Source of the DNA: JAGWBF01 sp965116325
Lineage (GTDB): Bacteria; Chloroflexota; Dehalococcoidia; Lucifugimonadales; JAGWBF01
Reading direction: 5' to 3'
DNA: 64,000 bases
Assembly (NCBI GenBank): GCA_965116325.1
Contig: OZ220675.1
Span: forward strand, 2,108,001 to 2,172,000
The notes beneath the pieces were generated by a model. That model had not been told where the DNA came from and searched no databases. It saw only the letters and a list, made by a program, of their open reading frames with translations. Below are positions 8,538 through 16,578 of this stretch, piece after piece. How positions within the stretch are numbered: position 1 is the first letter of the stretch; the number at the start of each line of letters is the position of its first letter. Position numbers and translations under genes: made by a program.

Positions 8538-9374
8538 ATGTATGACTTGAGCGGCAAAGTAGCCCTCGTCACGGGAGCCGGGGGAGAGCAGGGGATCGGC
8601 AGGGCAATAGCGGTCCGCCTTGCCCAGGAGGGCGCCGACGTGGTGGTCAACGATGTCGACGCTAACCCCTACTCCGGGCGTTCATCTTCCTGGGGTGGGG
8701 TGGAAGATGTGGTACGCCAGATAGAGGACATTGGGCGGGAGTCCATGAGCATCATTGCCGACGTTTCAGACAGCGAACAGGTCGATGAGATGTTCCGACG
8801 CGTAGTCGAACGCTTCGGACACCTGGATATCCTGATCAACAACGCCGGGTCCCGGCCGGGACCCGACCGCGTCCCAGTCGTCGAGCTGGAAGAGGATGTG
8901 TTCGACACTGTCCAGAGAGTCAACGTAAAGGGAACCTTCCTCTGTTCCAGGGCCGGCGCCAGGGAGATGATCCGCCAGGAGCGCGGAGGGAAGATCATCA
9001 GCATGTCTTCGGGAATGGGCAAGAAGGGTCGGGCGCGCTACGCCGCGTACTGCGCCTCCAAGTTTGCCATCGTAGGGTTTACCCAGGCCCTGGCCCACGA
9101 GCTGGCGCCCTACCGGATCAACGTCAACGCCATATGCCCTGGGCTTGTGGATACCGAGCGGGTAGGTTACATCGCCGAAGCTTTTACCCCACTGGGGATG
9201 AGCGTAGAAGAGCATCATGCAGCGATGCTCAATGCCCGGGGGCAAGACATACCTTTGGGGCGCGTTGCTCAGAGCTCGGATGTTGCCCGAATGGCCGCCT
9301 TCTTAGCGTCGGCGGAGTCTGACTACATGACTGGGCTGGCTGTCAGCGTCTCCGGCGGCGGGGAGATGGGCTAG
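8538..9374 (+). CDS. SDR family NAD(P)-dependent oxidoreductase
   Basis: A 278-residue classical short-chain dehydrogenase/reductase. The dinucleotide motif 'TGAGGEQGIG' is near residue 14, 'NNAG' near 95, and the catalytic Ser and YxxxK appear in 'SMSSGMGKKGRARYAAYCASK'. The C-terminal 'VSGGGEMG' ends the Rossmann fold. ATG at 8538 is preferred over ATG 8526 because GGAGGG sits just upstream of it. It trails trpB by 47 bp and probably shares its transcript, though it has no known role in tryptophan synthesis. The substrate is unknown. Confidence 0.85.
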   Translation: MYDLSGKVALVTGAGGEQGIGRAIAVRLAQEGADVVVNDVDANPYSGRSSSWGGVEDVVRQIEDIGRESMSIIADVSDSEQVDEMFRRVVERFGHLDILINNAGSRPGPDRVPVVELEEDVFDTVQRVNVKGTFLCSRAGAREMIRQERGGKIISMSSGMGKKGRARYAAYCASKFAIVGFTQALAHELAPYRINVNAICPGLVDTERVGYIAEAFTPLGMSVEEHHAAMLNARGQDIPLGRVAQSSDVARMAAFLASAESDYMTGLAVSVSGGGEMG

Positions 9375-9379
9375 GGCCG

Positions 9380-10207
9380 TCAGGTGTCCCATCGCGGGTA
9401 GGACCCGAACACCTTCAGCATCGAGGTGTGGCTCCTCACCGTTTCGATGGCTTCAGCTATAACAGGGTCCTCCCGGTGACCATGAAGGTCGATCAGGAAG
9501 ATGTAGTCCCCTAAAGACTGCTTGGAGGGGCGCGACTCAACCTTGGTCAAGTTGATGTCCCGGTGAGCAAAGACCGCCAGCACGTTGTAAAGGGCCCCGG
9601 GCTTGTCTTCCTGAAAGGAAAAGCACAGCGACGTTTTGTCCTTTCCCGTCCTTGGGTGGTCGCTGTGGGCCAGCACAACGAAGCGGGTGACGTTGGTGGA
9701 GCTGTCCTGGATCCCTTCGCCCAGAACCTCCATCTCTTGCAGCTCGGCGGCCCTTCGGGGAGCTATGGCAGCGGAAATCTCGGCGCTTTCCTTGGCATCG
9801 TTGACAGCAGCGGCTGTGCTTAAAGAGGCTATCTGATGGGCCTTAGGAAAGCAGCGTTCCAAGAAGCTCCTGCACTGGGCAAGGGCTTGGGGATGAGAGT
9901 ATATGGCCTGTATCTCCGCCGACTTCGTCCCAGGCCTGACGATCAGGCAGTGCCTAATGGGAAGCACCAGCTCACGACGAATGAGCAGCCGGTCTTCCTG
10001 TATGAGGGTGTCGAGGGTGAAGGTGACCGAACCCTCCTGGCTGTTTTCGATGGGCACGATACCCTCGTCGGCCATGCCCGATGCAACGGCCAGTGCTACC
10101 GCCGGGATGCTGGAATGAGGTTCAATCTCCGCGTTAGGGTCGTACTGTACCGCCGCCTCTTCCGAGAAGGTGCCTGACGGCCCCAGGTAAGCCAAGCGAT
10201 TTGACAT
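9380..10207 (-). CDS. pheA: Prephenate dehydratase
   Basis: A 275-residue protein converting prephenate to phenylpyruvate. The N-terminal PDT domain begins 'LAYLGPSGTFSEEAA' and contains the catalytic TRF in 'NVTRFVVLA'. The C-terminal ACT domain carries the phenylalanine-binding ESRP in 'LTKVESRPSKQSLGDY', so feedback inhibition is likely. No chorismate mutase domain is present. Its ATG shares one base with the trkA stop (TAATG), showing translational coupling to the K+ transport operon. Confidence 0.94.
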   Translation of the reverse strand: MSNRLAYLGPSGTFSEEAAVQYDPNAEIEPHSSIPAVALAVASGMADEGIVPIENSQEGSVTFTLDTLIQEDRLLIRRELVLPIRHCLIVRPGTKSAEIQAIYSHPQALAQCRSFLERCFPKAHQIASLSTAAAVNDAKESAEISAAIAPRRAAELQEMEVLGEGIQDSSTNVTRFVVLAHSDHPRTGKDKTSLCFSFQEDKPGALYNVLAVFAHRDINLTKVESRPSKQSLGDYIFLIDLHGHREDPVIAEAIETVRSHTSMLKVFGSYPRWDT

Positions 10208-10875
10208 TACCCTGCACCGACCAGGATTTCGTAGAGGAGGTGTTCCTCCTCAATGCTGGTTACCACAACCACATCATCTCCCGCATCGACTACCACGTCG
10301 TTCCAGGGCATAAGGGCTTCGTTGTCCTTTACAACGAGAGTAATGAAGCTGTTTGGAGGCAGCTCTATGTTCTCCAGCAAGCTGCCCACCACGGTTGCAT
10401 CCGGGGGAATAGTGATGCTGACCATCTCCATGTGCCTGGGTTTCAGGTTCATCAGGTGCACGAGAGCGTGGCCGGGAATCCCTTCTTCGATAGCTGAGAC
10501 AATAGGATGCGTATTCCCTATGGTTACATCCACTCCCGATGTCTTGAACAAGGCTTCGTTCTGGGGGTCCCGAACCAATGCCATGGTCCTCGGAGTAGCA
10601 AAACTGTGCTTGGCCACCTGGCAGGCAGCGAGATTATCGTGGTCCGTAGCAGCCACAGCGATTAGAACATCGGCACGAACGGCGCCGGCGGCCTTGAGCA
10701 CATCGATCTGAGTCCCGTCACCCTGCATGGCTATATCAATGCTTTCCAGTTCGTCTCGCAGGGTATCGCACCGGTGTTGGTCAAGGTCGATAACGAGGAC
10801 CTCATGTCCTATAGCTACCAAAGTCTTAGCAAGGTGAAAGCCGATGTTTCCGCAGCCAACTACGATTATGTACAT
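10207..10875 (-). CDS. trkA: TrkA-type K+ channel/transporter regulatory protein
   Basis: A 222-residue cytoplasmic protein with an N-terminal RCK/TrkA-N Rossmann domain (GCGNIGFHLAKTL, then 'VLVIDLD') and a C-terminal TrkA-C domain (about 140-222, 'VVGSLLENIELPPNSFITLVVKD'). Such proteins bind NAD(H) or ATP/ADP and c-di-AMP-type ligands to gate a TrkH/KtrB pore. It is the second RCK protein of this operon after KtrA at 11781-12509. Confidence 0.85.
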   Translation of the reverse strand: MYIIVVGCGNIGFHLAKTLVAIGHEVLVIDLDQHRCDTLRDELESIDIAMQGDGTQIDVLKAAGAVRADVLIAVAATDHDNLAACQVAKHSFATPRTMALVRDPQNEALFKTSGVDVTIGNTHPIVSAIEEGIPGHALVHLMNLKPRHMEMVSITIPPDATVVGSLLENIELPPNSFITLVVKDNEALMPWNDVVVDAGDDVVVVTSIEEEHLLYEILVGAG

Positions 10876-10896
10876 GACTAGAACTCCAGGCTTCCG

Positions 10897-11301
10897 CTAG
10901 CCTTCATCGACGATGGCAGTGCTGATGATATCGGCCAATATGGTCGTTGGGCATATGGTTCGAATACCCAAACGGCGATAAAAGCCTTCCTTCCCTGGCT
11001 CTTCCACAAGGCAGATAACCTTCGGCACCTGGAAAACCGAGCTGGCTATCTGGGCTGCCATGGCGTTCCAGTTATCGTCGCTGGAAACGGCAAGGCACAC
11101 ATCTACCGAATCGATATCAACATCCCTGAAGTCCTCCATTAAAGAGCCGCTGGAGAGGAGCACCTCGACAGGCTGTTCGTCGGGCATCTGTCCCAACTGC
11201 TCTTCGTCGATGCCTAGCACAGTCACCTCGTGGCCATCCTCGGCAAGGGAGGTGGCCAGGATGGTGGCCACCTTTTGGCTTCCCACCACAAGGACCTTCA
11301 T
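10897..11301 (-). CDS. Stand-alone TrkA-N (RCK-N) domain protein
   Basis: A 134-residue protein containing only the Rossmann RCK-N domain: 'MKVLVVGSQKVATILATSLAEDGHEVTVLGID', then 'DVCLAVSSDDNWNAMAAQIA' and 'VICLVEEPG'. The glycine motif is altered (GSQKVA in place of GxGxxG), so nucleotide binding may be lost. No TrkA-C domain follows. Its start overlaps the uspA-like stop by 4 bp (ATGA). It may be a dimerising partner for the neighbouring TrkA, or a degenerating paralogue. Confidence 0.75.
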   Translation of the reverse strand: MKVLVVGSQKVATILATSLAEDGHEVTVLGIDEEQLGQMPDEQPVEVLLSSGSLMEDFRDVDIDSVDVCLAVSSDDNWNAMAAQIASSVFQVPKVICLVEEPGKEGFYRRLGIRTICPTTILADIISTAIVDEG

Positions 11302-11765
11302 GGAATGGTTTCGGCCCTTATTCCGTAGCTGCTTCTTCCCGGCGCCGCCTTCTCTCGGACCACCAGCACGGGGCAGGAGGCATGCTTGAGAATGTGAGAG
11401 CTGGTATCCCCCAAGGTGAACTGGCCGAACCGGCGCTTGTAGGGAATGCCCATTACGATGACCTCGAAGTCGCGGTCATGAGCTTCCCGGACTATGGCTG
11501 GACCGGCGTGCCGGGCTTGGACGTACACAGCGGCTACGCGGGTCTTTTCTTCCTTCGCCAGGTTTTCGATGTTGGTGAGAATGGATTCGCCGGCGTCGCT
11601 GTTAACATCTGCATCCAGCGGCAGCTCCTGGCCGACTTCGATTACGTGGAGGGCGCAAACCTGGGCTTTATTTTCCTTGGCCATTTGGCACGCCAAGCGG
11701 AAAGCACCTTCGCCGGCATGGTTGCCGTTGACCGGCACAAGAATCTTCCGGAACTTTTCCGACAC
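11298..11765 (-). CDS. Universal stress protein (UspA family)
   Basis: A 155-residue single Usp domain starting 'KILVPVNGNHAGEGAFRLA' and ending with the ATP-loop-like 'VMGIPYKRRFGQFTLGDTS' and 'HASCPVLVVREK'. The loop departs from the usual GxxG-x9-G[ST] (PYKRR replaces the RG turn), so ATP binding is plausible but not certain. It lies between ktrA and the RCK-N gene in a tight operon, and Usp domains are known partners of K+ and Na+ transport systems. Confidence 0.85.
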   Translation of the reverse strand: MSEKFRKILVPVNGNHAGEGAFRLACQMAKENKAQVCALHVIEVGQELPLDADVNSDAGESILTNIENLAKEEKTRVAAVYVQARHAGPAIVREAHDRDFEVIVMGIPYKRRFGQFTLGDTSSHILKHASCPVLVVREKAAPGRSSYGIRAETIP

Positions 11766-11780
11766 GCTAGCCGTTCTTTC

Positions 11781-12509
11781 TCATTCAGCTAAGGAATCGT
11801 TGCCGTTACGGTCCGGCGCCCTAAGCTCTCGGCTGCCCGACTCCCCGATTGACGAAACATGTACCTTCGCCATTTCGTTACTGCTGCCTGCGACTATAAG
11901 GATATCGCCGGGGCGGATCTGTTCATCACGCCCGGGCACCAGAAGGTACTCTCGTCCTCGCCGTATGGCCAGCACCGCTACGTGGTACTTGTCCCTGGGA
12001 CTTGCCAGACCCGCCTCCGACAGAGTCCTCCGCACAAAGGGGTCCGGGGGCCTGAGCTTGGTTATTCCGTAATTGGGGGCAACTTCCATATAGTCCAGCA
12101 CACCAAGGTCGAAGCCGGTGTGGGCCAGCCTGCGCCCCATCTCCTGCTCAGGGTAGATCACTTTGTCCGCGCCGACCCGACCTATGGCGTTGCCATGATT
12201 CTCGTTGATGGCGCGGGCTACGATATACGGGATGCCCAGGTCCTTCAGCAGCACAGTTACGAGGATGCTGGCCTGAACATCGGAGCCGATGGCCACAACT
12301 GCCACATCGAAGTTGGATACGCCAAGTTCCTTGAGCACAGCTTCGTTGGTAGCGTCGGACCGCACTGCATAGGTTACGTGCCCCAGCATGTCTTGGACAT
12401 TCTTCTCATCCAGATCGATGCCCAGAACGTCGTGGCCCATTTGGTATAGTTCTTCCGCCACGCTTCCGCCGAAGCGCCCCAATCCTACGACGACTACCTG
12501 TTTTGTCAT
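11781..12509 (-). CDS. ktrA: KtrA/TrkA K+ uptake regulatory subunit
   Basis: A 242-residue RCK protein with intact GLGRFGGSVAEELYQMGHDV nucleotide-binding motif, acidic 'IDLDEKNVQDM', and a TrkA-C domain (about 140-225, 'GREYLLVPGRDEQIRPGDILIVAGS'). The C-terminus is extended by about 20 polar residues. It is placed right after the TrkH/KtrB pore gene (34-bp gap), so it is the best candidate for the cognate gating ring. Confidence 0.88.
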   Translation of the reverse strand: MTKQVVVVGLGRFGGSVAEELYQMGHDVLGIDLDEKNVQDMLGHVTYAVRSDATNEAVLKELGVSNFDVAVVAIGSDVQASILVTVLLKDLGIPYIVARAINENHGNAIGRVGADKVIYPEQEMGRRLAHTGFDLGVLDYMEVAPNYGITKLRPPDPFVRRTLSEAGLASPRDKYHVAVLAIRRGREYLLVPGRDEQIRPGDILIVAGSSNEMAKVHVSSIGESGSRELRAPDRNGNDSLAE

Positions 12510-12543
12510 GCCGTGCTCCTCGGCCCGGTCTCAGGCATGATTT

Positions 12544-13974
12544 CTAACCTATTTTAACCCTTTCCTGAACAAAACGATATACGGTTGATTCCTGTTTAGG
12601 CGTCAGCGCAAGGGCGAGGGTGAGGGGTCCCAGCCTTCCGACCAACATGGTGATAATGAACAGCACCTTACCAGCCACGCTCAGCTCCGAAGGTACCCCT
12701 GTGGACAGGCCGGTGGTGCCGAAGGCTGATACAGTGTCAAAGAATAGGTCGAGGAAGGGAATGTTGCTGGACCTCTCCGTCAGGGTAAGGCCCAGGCAGA
12801 TCACAAACACGATCACCATCCCGAGGGCCGCTACCGTAAGAGCCCTGTGCACCTGGAAGTGGGGGATTTCCCTGCCGAAGGCTTCAGCTTGCAGTCTCCC
12901 CCGCACCGACGACACCACTGCAGCAATGATTACCGCCAGGGTTGCCACCTTGATGCCTCCGGCCACCGAGCCGGCTGCCCCGCCGATGAACATCAGCAGC
13001 GGGTAAAAGAGGTCATGGAGCTGGGTAGTCTGACTAACGTCGATGGTAGTCAGGCCAGCAGTCCTGCCGCTGATGGAGTGGAAGATGGACTGGACAGTCT
13101 TCATCCCCAACGAGGAGGCCCCCAAGGTGTGCTCGTTGTCGAACTCTGCAATGAAGAGCACCGCCGCTCCGAGGGCCCACAGAAACATGCTCGTTACGAT
13201 TACCATCTTGGTGTCCAAAGCGAAGCGGGAGAAGCGGTGCTGTCTGAACACATCCACCAGCACGGTCCATCCGATTCCTCCCAGTACGATCAGGGCGGCT
13301 AGCGCTGCCAGGAGGGGGATGTCCTCAAAGAAGAGGCTCAGGCTGTTCGAGTCGGGGAGGATGGAAAAGCCTGCATTATTGAACGCGGATACCGATAGGA
13401 AAGCCGATTGCCAGACCGACTCTCCGGTCGAAAACTCGCCATGGAGGCGCCACCATATGAGGGCAGCGCCAATCACATATATCAACGTAACAATCAGGAT
13501 GATGTTGCGCAGAAGGGGCACTATCCCCCCAAGCCTGTCCACACCCATGGTGTCCCGCATCAACATGCGTTCGGGGAGGGTTATACGCTGACCGAGCACG
13601 ATGAGAAAGAAGGTGGCAAGGGAGGTGAAACCCAGTCCGCCCACCAACATCAGTGCGAATATCACCGCTTTCCCGAAATCGGTCCAATAGGTTGCCGTAT
13701 CCACAACGGTTAGCCCGGTTACGGTAACGGCAGAGGTGGCTGTGAAGTAGGCCAAGACCAGGGGGGTGAAACCTTCGTCGTTGCTGGATATGGGCAGGGC
13801 AAGGAGCAGCCCGCCTAAGAGCACCAGTCCACTGAAGCTGTAGAAGAGGATAAAGGCGGGGATGAAGTGCCGGGAAGGATGCCGTCGCGGTGAGGTCTTC
13901 ACAACCACGGGGACCACTTCCCGCGACCTTGGCCGCCGAACTATCCGGTCACCTGTCGATGGAGGTCGTTCCAT
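12544..13974 (-). CDS. TrkH/KtrB family potassium transporter
   Basis: A 476-residue integral membrane protein with a short basic cytoplasmic N-terminus, then about eight to ten helices in four M1-P-M2 repeats. Selectivity-filter-like loops include 'TATSAVTVTGLTVVD', 'SAFNNAGFSI', 'HSISGRTAGLTTIDVS' and 'VSAFGTTGLSTGV', each with the conserved glycine. It drives K+ uptake together with RCK proteins encoded downstream. It is the first gene of the operon running trkH-ktrA-usp-RCKN-trkA-pheA. Confidence 0.92.
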   Translation of the reverse strand: MERPPSTGDRIVRRPRSREVVPVVVKTSPRRHPSRHFIPAFILFYSFSGLVLLGGLLLALPISSNDEGFTPLVLAYFTATSAVTVTGLTVVDTATYWTDFGKAVIFALMLVGGLGFTSLATFFLIVLGQRITLPERMLMRDTMGVDRLGGIVPLLRNIILIVTLIYVIGAALIWWRLHGEFSTGESVWQSAFLSVSAFNNAGFSILPDSNSLSLFFEDIPLLAALAALIVLGGIGWTVLVDVFRQHRFSRFALDTKMVIVTSMFLWALGAAVLFIAEFDNEHTLGASSLGMKTVQSIFHSISGRTAGLTTIDVSQTTQLHDLFYPLLMFIGGAAGSVAGGIKVATLAVIIAAVVSSVRGRLQAEAFGREIPHFQVHRALTVAALGMVIVFVICLGLTLTERSSNIPFLDLFFDTVSAFGTTGLSTGVPSELSVAGKVLFIITMLVGRLGPLTLALALTPKQESTVYRFVQERVKIG

Positions 13975-14119
13975 CCGTCCTTCTTGGGGCTTGTGGGTAC
14001 GCGGCCCGGCCTCGTCGGGCTGGCGTCAGGGAGTATAACGCAGGTACGGCAATGGGATAAAGCCAGGACCCGCAACATCCAGGTGTCCGAAACATGGTTT
14101 CCTACGTACCAAATTCACC

Positions 14120-14149
14120 TTGACGTTGAAAATATCACCATGCTAGATT
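14120..14149 (+). promoter_or_regulatory. Promoter of the zinc-ribbon gene
   Basis: TTGACG (14120-14125), an 18-bp spacer ending in TGC, and TAGATT (14144-14149), an extended -10. The start would be near 14156, giving a leader of about 23 nt with GGAAAGGAG before the ATG at 14179. Confidence 0.6.
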
Positions 14150-14178
14150 TTGCGACCAAGGAAAGGAGCAGGATAGCG

Positions 14179-14427
14179 ATGGTTCGGCAGGTTTCCAGGC
14201 CCGGTCCCAGTGCAGAGGCGGATTCGCCGGAGTGCAAGCATCACTGGTTGATCGAATCTCCCCAAGGTCCCGTCAGCAGAGGGATATGCCAGCTTTGTGA
14301 TGCAACCAGGGAGTTCAAGAATTACATAGATGCGATTTCGTGGGGCGAAGAATCTTCCCAATCCACGGCGAATTACGCCATCGCCGACGCCCCGGCGGAA
14401 AGCTCCGACGACCTGTCAGAGGCGTAG
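14179..14427 (+). CDS. Small CKHHW zinc-ribbon-like protein
   Basis: An 82-residue protein. Residues about 17-48 contain 'CKHHWLIESPQGPVSRGICQ' followed by CDATREF, giving a Cys/His cluster C-x-H-H ... C-x2-C that looks able to bind zinc. The C-terminus is acidic and disordered. The ATG at 14179 is supported by a strong Shine-Dalgarno site and the promoter just upstream; an upstream in-frame extension to 13984 would run through that promoter and is rejected. Similar small proteins are, to my recollection, common in Chloroflexota, but no function is known. Confidence 0.7.
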   Translation: MVRQVSRPGPSAEADSPECKHHWLIESPQGPVSRGICQLCDATREFKNYIDAISWGEESSQSTANYAIADAPAESSDDLSEA

Positions 14428-14461
14428 CTCCTCACGGTCTTGACTCGGACTTCCGGGTCAG

Positions 14462-15214
14462 TCACCTGAACATGTCCCGTTCAGGGTTCCGAACCAGCTT
14501 ACTTGCCCCTTCCTCGCCTACCTTGTACCGGTAGCCCCTTATCAGGGCCACGGGCACCCCATCGGTCTTCCCGGTTACCAGCTCAGCTGCTCCCGCTATC
14601 TCATCGGCTATCGCTATGACCGTGGTGCGCATCATCTGCCCGTAGGCATCTTCCTTTTCGCGGTAGTCCACCACCGCATCCATCCCTGCCACTCCGATAG
14701 CCACGTTGACGGCCCCTTCCCGCCATGGCCTGCCGAAGGTGTCGGATATGATTACCGCGATTTCCTTGCCGGTGCTTGCCAGGATGCCTTCCCGGATGTT
14801 TCGTGCGGAGGCGTCGGGATTAACGGGGAGCATCGCCACTGTGCCTGTCCCGGGGAGGTTGGATGCATCTACGCCCGCGTTGGCGCAGATGAAACCATGG
14901 CGGGTCTCGCTGATGATGTTGCCCCGGTCCATGCGCACAATCCGCCGGCTTTCCCTGAGGATCACCTCTGTGTGACGGGGGTCACGGTGGCTTCCCTCCG
15001 TTAGCTGGATGGCGACCTGCGAAGCTGATACATCATCCAGGTTGACCACCCTGTCCTCGGCCTTGGAGACCACCTTTTGGGTGACAACCAGGATGTCTCC
15101 CCCCTCCAGGGAGAGCCCCTGCTTGTTCAGGGCCGCAAGGATTTGCTGCGACAGGTCGTCTCCCCGTTGCACCTCGGGAATCCCTTCGATGCCGACTACC
15201 TGGACTGATGTCAT
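14462..15214 (-). CDS. cofE: Coenzyme F420-0:L-glutamate ligase
   Basis: A 250-residue CofE-type enzyme that adds gamma-linked glutamates to F420-0 in the cytoplasm, using GTP. Landmarks are 'GIPEVQRGDDLSQQI', 'GDILVVTQKVVSKAEDRVV', 'GFICANAGVDASN', 'VIISDTFGRPWREGAVNVAIG' and 'ALIRGYRYK'. It has the length of archaeal CofE and lacks the nitroreductase-like C-terminal domain of mycobacterial FbiB. Its presence implies F420-dependent redox enzymes in this organism. It is a single gene between convergent and divergent neighbours. Confidence 0.92.
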   Translation of the reverse strand: MTSVQVVGIEGIPEVQRGDDLSQQILAALNKQGLSLEGGDILVVTQKVVSKAEDRVVNLDDVSASQVAIQLTEGSHRDPRHTEVILRESRRIVRMDRGNIISETRHGFICANAGVDASNLPGTGTVAMLPVNPDASARNIREGILASTGKEIAVIISDTFGRPWREGAVNVAIGVAGMDAVVDYREKEDAYGQMMRTTVIAIADEIAGAAELVTGKTDGVPVALIRGYRYKVGEEGASKLVRNPERDMFR

Positions 15215-15242
15215 CTGTCATCTCCGGCCCCTAGCTGCCCCA

Positions 15243-15248
15243 AGTATA
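15243..15248 (-). promoter_or_regulatory. Possible -10 for cofE
   Basis: TATACT on the minus strand about 30 bp upstream of the cofE ATG. No convincing -35 is seen at 16-18 bp. Confidence 0.35.
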
Positions 15249-15266
15249 GCGTGCAGGGTACCCCTG

Positions 15267-15275
15267 TGCTAGAAT
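15267..15275 (+). promoter_or_regulatory. Extended -10 promoter TGC-TAGAAT
   Basis: TGCTAGAAT upstream of the cobalamin adenosyltransferase gene, about 75 bp before its ATG. The same nonamer recurs ahead of folP (44558) and nearly so at znuA, which supports it as a real promoter type here. Confidence 0.5.
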
Positions 15276-15348
15276 CTAGTTCCTTCCCCATCTGCTACCC
15301 ACTGGGAATCTCCCTTTGTCGCGGAGTCAAGGCGTCGAACGAGGAAAG

Positions 15349-15909
15349 ATGACCTCTTCCCATCGAAAGAAGATATACACCAAGTATGGTGACGCGGGTG
15401 AAACCAGCTTGCTGTACGGTGGGAGGGTCCGCAAGGGCGACCCTCACACCGAGGCTTACGGAGTGGCCGACGAGGCGGTTTCGGCTATGGGTCTAGGTAG
15501 GGCTCTGAGCGAGGATTCCGAAGTCAAGACCCTCCTGAAAGAGCTGGAACGAGAGCTGTTTGTCGTCATGTCTGAGCTTGCGACCGATCCGGACAAGTAC
15601 GACCTGTTCCTAACCCATTTCAACCCCGTCAGCCCTGAAATGGTGACCCACCTGGAAGAGACTATAGATGACCTGGAAAGCAAGGCTGAGATGCCCAACG
15701 TGTTTATCCTCCCCGGAGGGTCTCCCCCTTCCGCGGCCATCGACCTGGCCAGGGCCAAGATCCGGACCGCGGAGAGACGGGCCGTAGATCTAAAGGACCT
15801 GGGCTTGCTCACCAACGACCACCTTCTGAGCTACCTGAACCGTTTGGGGGACCTGCTGTTCGTCCTGGCCAGGTTCCAGGACCGCTCTATACCCATGGAG
15901 AAGGTGTGA
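15349..15909 (+). CDS. Cob(I)alamin adenosyltransferase (PduO/MMAB type)
   Basis: A 186-residue helical-bundle enzyme that transfers the adenosyl group of ATP to cob(I)alamin. The N-terminal ATP-binding segment is 'KKIYTKYGDAGETSLLYGGR' and the later signatures are 'FILPGGSPPSAAIDLARA' and 'RTAERRAV', followed by 'YLNRLGDLLFVLAR'. The start is ATG at 15349 because GAGG precedes it; the upstream in-frame TTG at 15316 has no ribosome site. The product implies adenosylcobalamin-dependent enzymes, for example methylmalonyl-CoA mutase, which fits the carboxyltransferase at 42.9 kb. Confidence 0.92.
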   Translation: MTSSHRKKIYTKYGDAGETSLLYGGRVRKGDPHTEAYGVADEAVSAMGLGRALSEDSEVKTLLKELERELFVVMSELATDPDKYDLFLTHFNPVSPEMVTHLEETIDDLESKAEMPNVFILPGGSPPSAAIDLARAKIRTAERRAVDLKDLGLLTNDHLLSYLNRLGDLLFVLARFQDRSIPMEKV

Positions 15910-15951
15910 ATCTGACTTCCCATAGCTGGGCGGCAGCGAAAGTCGGGAGCG

Positions 15952-16578
15952 ATGACAAAGCTGGTTGTTAAAGTAGTGGACTACGAGTCGGGCAACCTGC
16001 GCAGCGTTTCCAGGGCTTTGGAAAACGCGGGCGCCCAGCCTTCTCTCACGTCGGACCCGGCCGCCCTCGAATCGGCCGATGCCATAGTGCTTCCCGGGGT
16101 CGGCTCGGGGAGGTCCGCCATGGAGGCCCTGGAACAGCGAGGGCTAGTGAAGCCGTTGCAAGATGCGGTAGCGTCGGGCAAGCCGATGCTATGCATCTGC
16201 CTCGGCCTCCAGATACTGATGGACGACACCGAAGAAGGCAGCTCTCCTTGCCTGGGTATCGTTTCCGGCACTACGAGAAAACTGCCCGACGGCCTGAAGG
16301 TGCCCCACATGGGCTGGAACAGTGTCAGTTTCAAGCATGACCACCCGCTCCTGCATGGAATCCCCGACAGCAGCTACTTCTACTTTGTCCACAGCTACTA
16401 TGCCGAGCCGCTGGAGGACGATGTGGCAACGGGCGTTACTGAATATGGACTGTCCTTCTGCAGCATCTTGACCCAGGGCAATGTGATGGCGACCCAGTTC
16501 CATCCCGAGAAAAGCGGCGACTTCGGGCTCAAGATCTACAAGAACTTCGTTGATTACGCCTCGATAGCATGGAGATAA
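15952..16578 (+). CDS. hisH: Imidazole glycerol phosphate synthase, glutamine amidotransferase subunit
   Basis: A 208-residue class I glutamine amidotransferase. The nucleophile Cys is in 'PMLCICLGLQIL', and the His/Glu dyad in 'ATQFHPEKSGDFG'. It supplies ammonia to HisF for histidine synthesis. It overlaps hisA by 10 bp, and the hisF partner is about 1.4 kb downstream in the same run. Confidence 0.95.
   Translation: MTKLVVKVVDYESGNLRSVSRALENAGAQPSLTSDPAALESADAIVLPGVGSGRSAMEALEQRGLVKPLQDAVASGKPMLCICLGLQILMDDTEEGSSPCLGIVSGTTRKLPDGLKVPHMGWNSVSFKHDHPLLHGIPDSSYFYFVHSYYAEPLEDDVATGVTEYGLSFCSILTQGNVMATQFHPEKSGDFGLKIYKNFVDYASIAWR

Noticed and set aside
13984..14178. Longer start for the zinc-ribbon protein
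   Set aside because: The extension would be translated through the -35 and -10 elements, and the ATG at 14179 has the strong ribosome site.
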